A stretch of DNA of 9,028 nt from Piscirickettsiaceae bacterium (GTDB lineage Bacteria; Pseudomonadota; Gammaproteobacteria; Nitrosococcales; Methylophagaceae): NCBI GenBank assembly GCA_030627065.1, contig DAOUSV010000053.1, forward strand, positions 1-9,028, in the 5' to 3' direction. Under the pieces are notes generated by a model. That model saw only the letters and a program-made list of their open reading frames with translations. It was not told the origin of the DNA and made no database searches. This document shows, piece after piece, positions 7,691-9,028 of this stretch (the first letter of the stretch is position 1; every line of letters begins with the position of its first letter). The position numbers were made by a program, and so were the translations under genes.

Positions 7691-7880
7691 GTATAGCCCC
7701 AGCTCCTAATAACACAACAACAAATCTACACTTAGTCCATCAACTTAAAGTAGTTTATTAAGACTATAGTCCATGTTTAAATAAAAAACAACTTTCTACT
7801 GATTTTTTTAAACGCTATCTTTAAGCGTACCTTAATAATATACTAAATTATATTATATTATGACCCAACAGTAAAAAACT
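7691..7880. other. Divergent mrcA-pilM intergenic region
   Basis: These 190 bases hold no gene and are strongly AT-rich, above all at 7831-7860. They contain the pilM promoter on the - strand, the 10-bp perfect palindrome GACTATAGTC (7762-7771), and a short inverted repeat ACGCT/AGCGT (7812-7816 and 7824-7828). For mrcA on the + strand, TATACT (7839-7844) could be a -10 box, but no convincing -35 box lies 16-18 bases upstream. mrcA also lacks a strong ribosome-binding site. Confidence 0.6.
7763..7791 (-). promoter_or_regulatory. Predicted sigma70-type promoter of pilMNOPQ
   Basis: On the - strand TTGTTT (7791-7786) is followed after exactly 17 bases by TATAGT (7768-7763). The -10 box matches the TATAAT consensus at five of six positions and the -35 box keeps TTG. 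Transcription would start near 7756, about 65 bases before the pilM ATG. The -10 box lies inside the palindrome GACTATAGTC, which could be an operator or simply a consequence of the box sequence. Confidence 0.55.
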
Positions 7881-9028
7881 ATGCTTCAATTTACCAAACG
7901 ACTATCAGTTCTCATTTTCATTGCTTTTTTCTTAATGCTTATCTCTATCGCCGGCATTTATTACACGCTAGCCCCCAATTTACCTTCTCCAAGTATATTA
8001 AAGCAATCGTCATTACAAGTACCTCTCCGCATATTTAGTGCTGAAGGAAAATTAATTGCTGAGTTCGGTGAAAAACGTCGTATTCCGGTTGAATACAATG
8101 AGGTTCCTAAGCCTCTTATCCATGCTTTTCTAGCATCTGAAGATGATCGCTTTTTTGAACATCCTGGCGTTGATTATCAAGGTCTTTTGCGAGCAGTATA
8201 CTCATTAGCCGTAACAGGAAAAAAAGCGCAGGGCGGCAGTACCATTACCATGCAAGTTGCTAGAAACTTTTTTCTTAGTAATGAAAAAACGTATCTACGG
8301 AAACTTAATGAAATTATTCTTGCTCTTCAAATTGAGCAAGTATTGAGTAAAGAAGAAATTCTAACGCTCTACCTTAATAAAATCTACTTAGGTAAGCGCT
8401 CCTATGGGATCGGCGCGGCAGCTAATGTCTATTATGGCCGATCACTGAACGAACTTACTCTGGCTGAATTTGCCATGATCGCAGGCTTACCAAAAGCACC
8501 ATCCAAGTATAATCCACTGGCAAACCCTGCTCGGGCACAACTTCGCCGTAATTATGTGTTACGCCGGATGTGGGAGGTAGGTTATATTGAAGAGCAAGCT
8601 TACCTTGATGCAACACAAACACCGCTTACCGCGGTTCACCATAGCCGTAACGTTGAAGTTTATGCACCTTTTGTTGCCGAAATGGTACGTAAGCAACTGC
8701 TTGAACAATATGGTGATGATGCCTACAATTCAGGATTTAATGTCTATACAACAATTCGTTCTAGCCATCAAAAATCAGCAAATACAGCACTGCAATCTGC
8801 TTTACTAGCTTACGATAAACGTCATGGTTTCCGTGGTGTTTTATCTCAAATAGTATTGGCAGAAGATAGTGGTCAAGCAGACTGGCAGCTTGCTCTTGAT
8901 GGCAAATCATCAATAGGCCCTCTTCAACCAGCCATTGTTATTAAAACTCTTGATAACAATACAGCAAGTATTTATGTAAAAGATCACGAGCTCAACGACA
9001 TAAGCCTAGATTCTATTACGTGGGCACG
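7881..9028 (+). CDS. mrcA: Penicillin-binding protein 1A, N-terminal 382 residues (C-terminus beyond right edge)
   Basis: PBP1A (mrcA, also called ponA) is an inner-membrane enzyme that polymerises lipid II into glycan strands and cross-links them in the periplasm. The ATG at 7881 opens a frame without a stop to the window edge. It has a short basic N-terminus, a signal-anchor helix (about 8-28) and the complete GT51 glycosyltransferase domain (about 50-225). Motifs present are ASEDDRFFEHPGVD (85-98, catalytic Glu87), QGGSTITMQVARN (117-129), RKLNEIILALQIEQ (140-153, second Glu144) and LYLNKIYLGKRSYGIGAAA (163-181). GLPKAPSKYNPL (202-213) closes the domain. The linker GFNVYTTI and the start of the PBP1A-type inserted domain follow; the penicillin-binding transpeptidase domain is not in view. 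The family usually has 800-850 residues, so slightly under half is seen. Only a weak purine run (AAAAAA) precedes the start. Confidence 0.97.
   Translation, partial: MLQFTKRLSVLIFIAFFLMLISIAGIYYTLAPNLPSPSILKQSSLQVPLRIFSAEGKLIAEFGEKRRIPVEYNEVPKPLIHAFLASEDDRFFEHPGVDYQGLLRAVYSLAVTGKKAQGGSTITMQVARNFFLSNEKTYLRKLNEIILALQIEQVLSKEEILTLYLNKIYLGKRSYGIGAAANVYYGRSLNELTLAEFAMIAGLPKAPSKYNPLANPARAQLRRNYVLRRMWEVGYIEEQAYLDATQTPLTAVHHSRNVEVYAPFVAEMVRKQLLEQYGDDAYNSGFNVYTTIRSSHQKSANTALQSALLAYDKRHGFRGVLSQIVLAEDSGQADWQLALDGKSSIGPLQPAIVIKTLDNNTASIYVKDHELNDISLDSITWA

Noticed and set aside
7812..7828. Inverted repeat ACGCT-N7-AGCGT upstream of mrcA
   Set aside because: Only five base pairs per arm in AT-rich DNA, without a T tract or known operator consensus; not distinguishable from chance.
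7860..7874. Mini-ORF (ATG ACC CAA CAG TAA) just before mrcA
   Set aside because: Four codons in an AT-rich leader without a ribosome-binding site; chance is the simpler explanation and no attenuator structure accompanies it.
8587..8808. Open frame of 73 codons on the + strand inside mrcA
   Set aside because: It is in another frame of the clearly coding PBP1A region, with no sign of independent initiation.

Overview
The window is an ordinary, well-conserved chromosomal block of a gammaproteobacterium with moderately AT-rich DNA. It holds the order mrcA(ponA) <divergent> pilM-pilN-pilO-pilP-pilQ-aroK-aroB-damX, which is the arrangement known from Pseudomonas and many other gammaproteobacteria that make type IV pili. 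The genus cannot be fixed from the sequence. All genes look intact except the two cut by the window edges. I see no mobile element, CRISPR array, RNA gene or recent insertion.

Layout. On the right (7881 to the edge, + strand) lies the start of mrcA, encoding the bifunctional peptidoglycan synthase PBP1A; its whole glycosyltransferase domain is inside the window. A 190-bp AT-rich intergenic region (7691-7880) separates it from the divergent pilus operon and carries a good sigma70-type promoter for pilM. From 7690 down to 2805 (- strand) five tightly packed genes encode the type IV pilus alignment complex: PilM (cytoplasmic actin-like), PilN and PilO (bitopic inner-membrane proteins with coiled coils), PilP (inner-membrane lipoprotein) and PilQ (outer-membrane secretin). 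pilM/pilN and pilN/pilO overlap by one base (TAATG). A hairpin with A and T tracts on its two sides (2750-2782) ends the pilus operon.

Beyond it, still on the - strand, aroK (shikimate kinase, GTG start) and aroB (3-dehydroquinate synthase, TTG start, 3 nt after aroK) supply two steps of the shikimate pathway. They are followed 13 nt later by a damX-like cell-division gene that runs off the left edge. The visible part of DamX has an N-terminal AAA-type ATPase domain, one transmembrane helix and an acidic periplasmic linker. The C-terminal SPOR domain expected for the family lies outside the window.

How they work together: PilM binds the N-terminal INLLPWR motif of PilN. PilN and PilO pair in the periplasm and hold PilP, which docks on the N-terminal domains of PilQ, so the five proteins form a continuous path from cytoplasm to outer membrane. 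The pilus must cross peptidoglycan, whose synthesis (PBP1A) and division-site remodelling (DamX) are encoded on either side. That functional link is inference from gene order. No new system was found. The points most worth a second look are the altered Walker motifs of the DamX-like protein, the choice of start codons for pilP and pilQ, and the regulatory DNA between mrcA and pilM.
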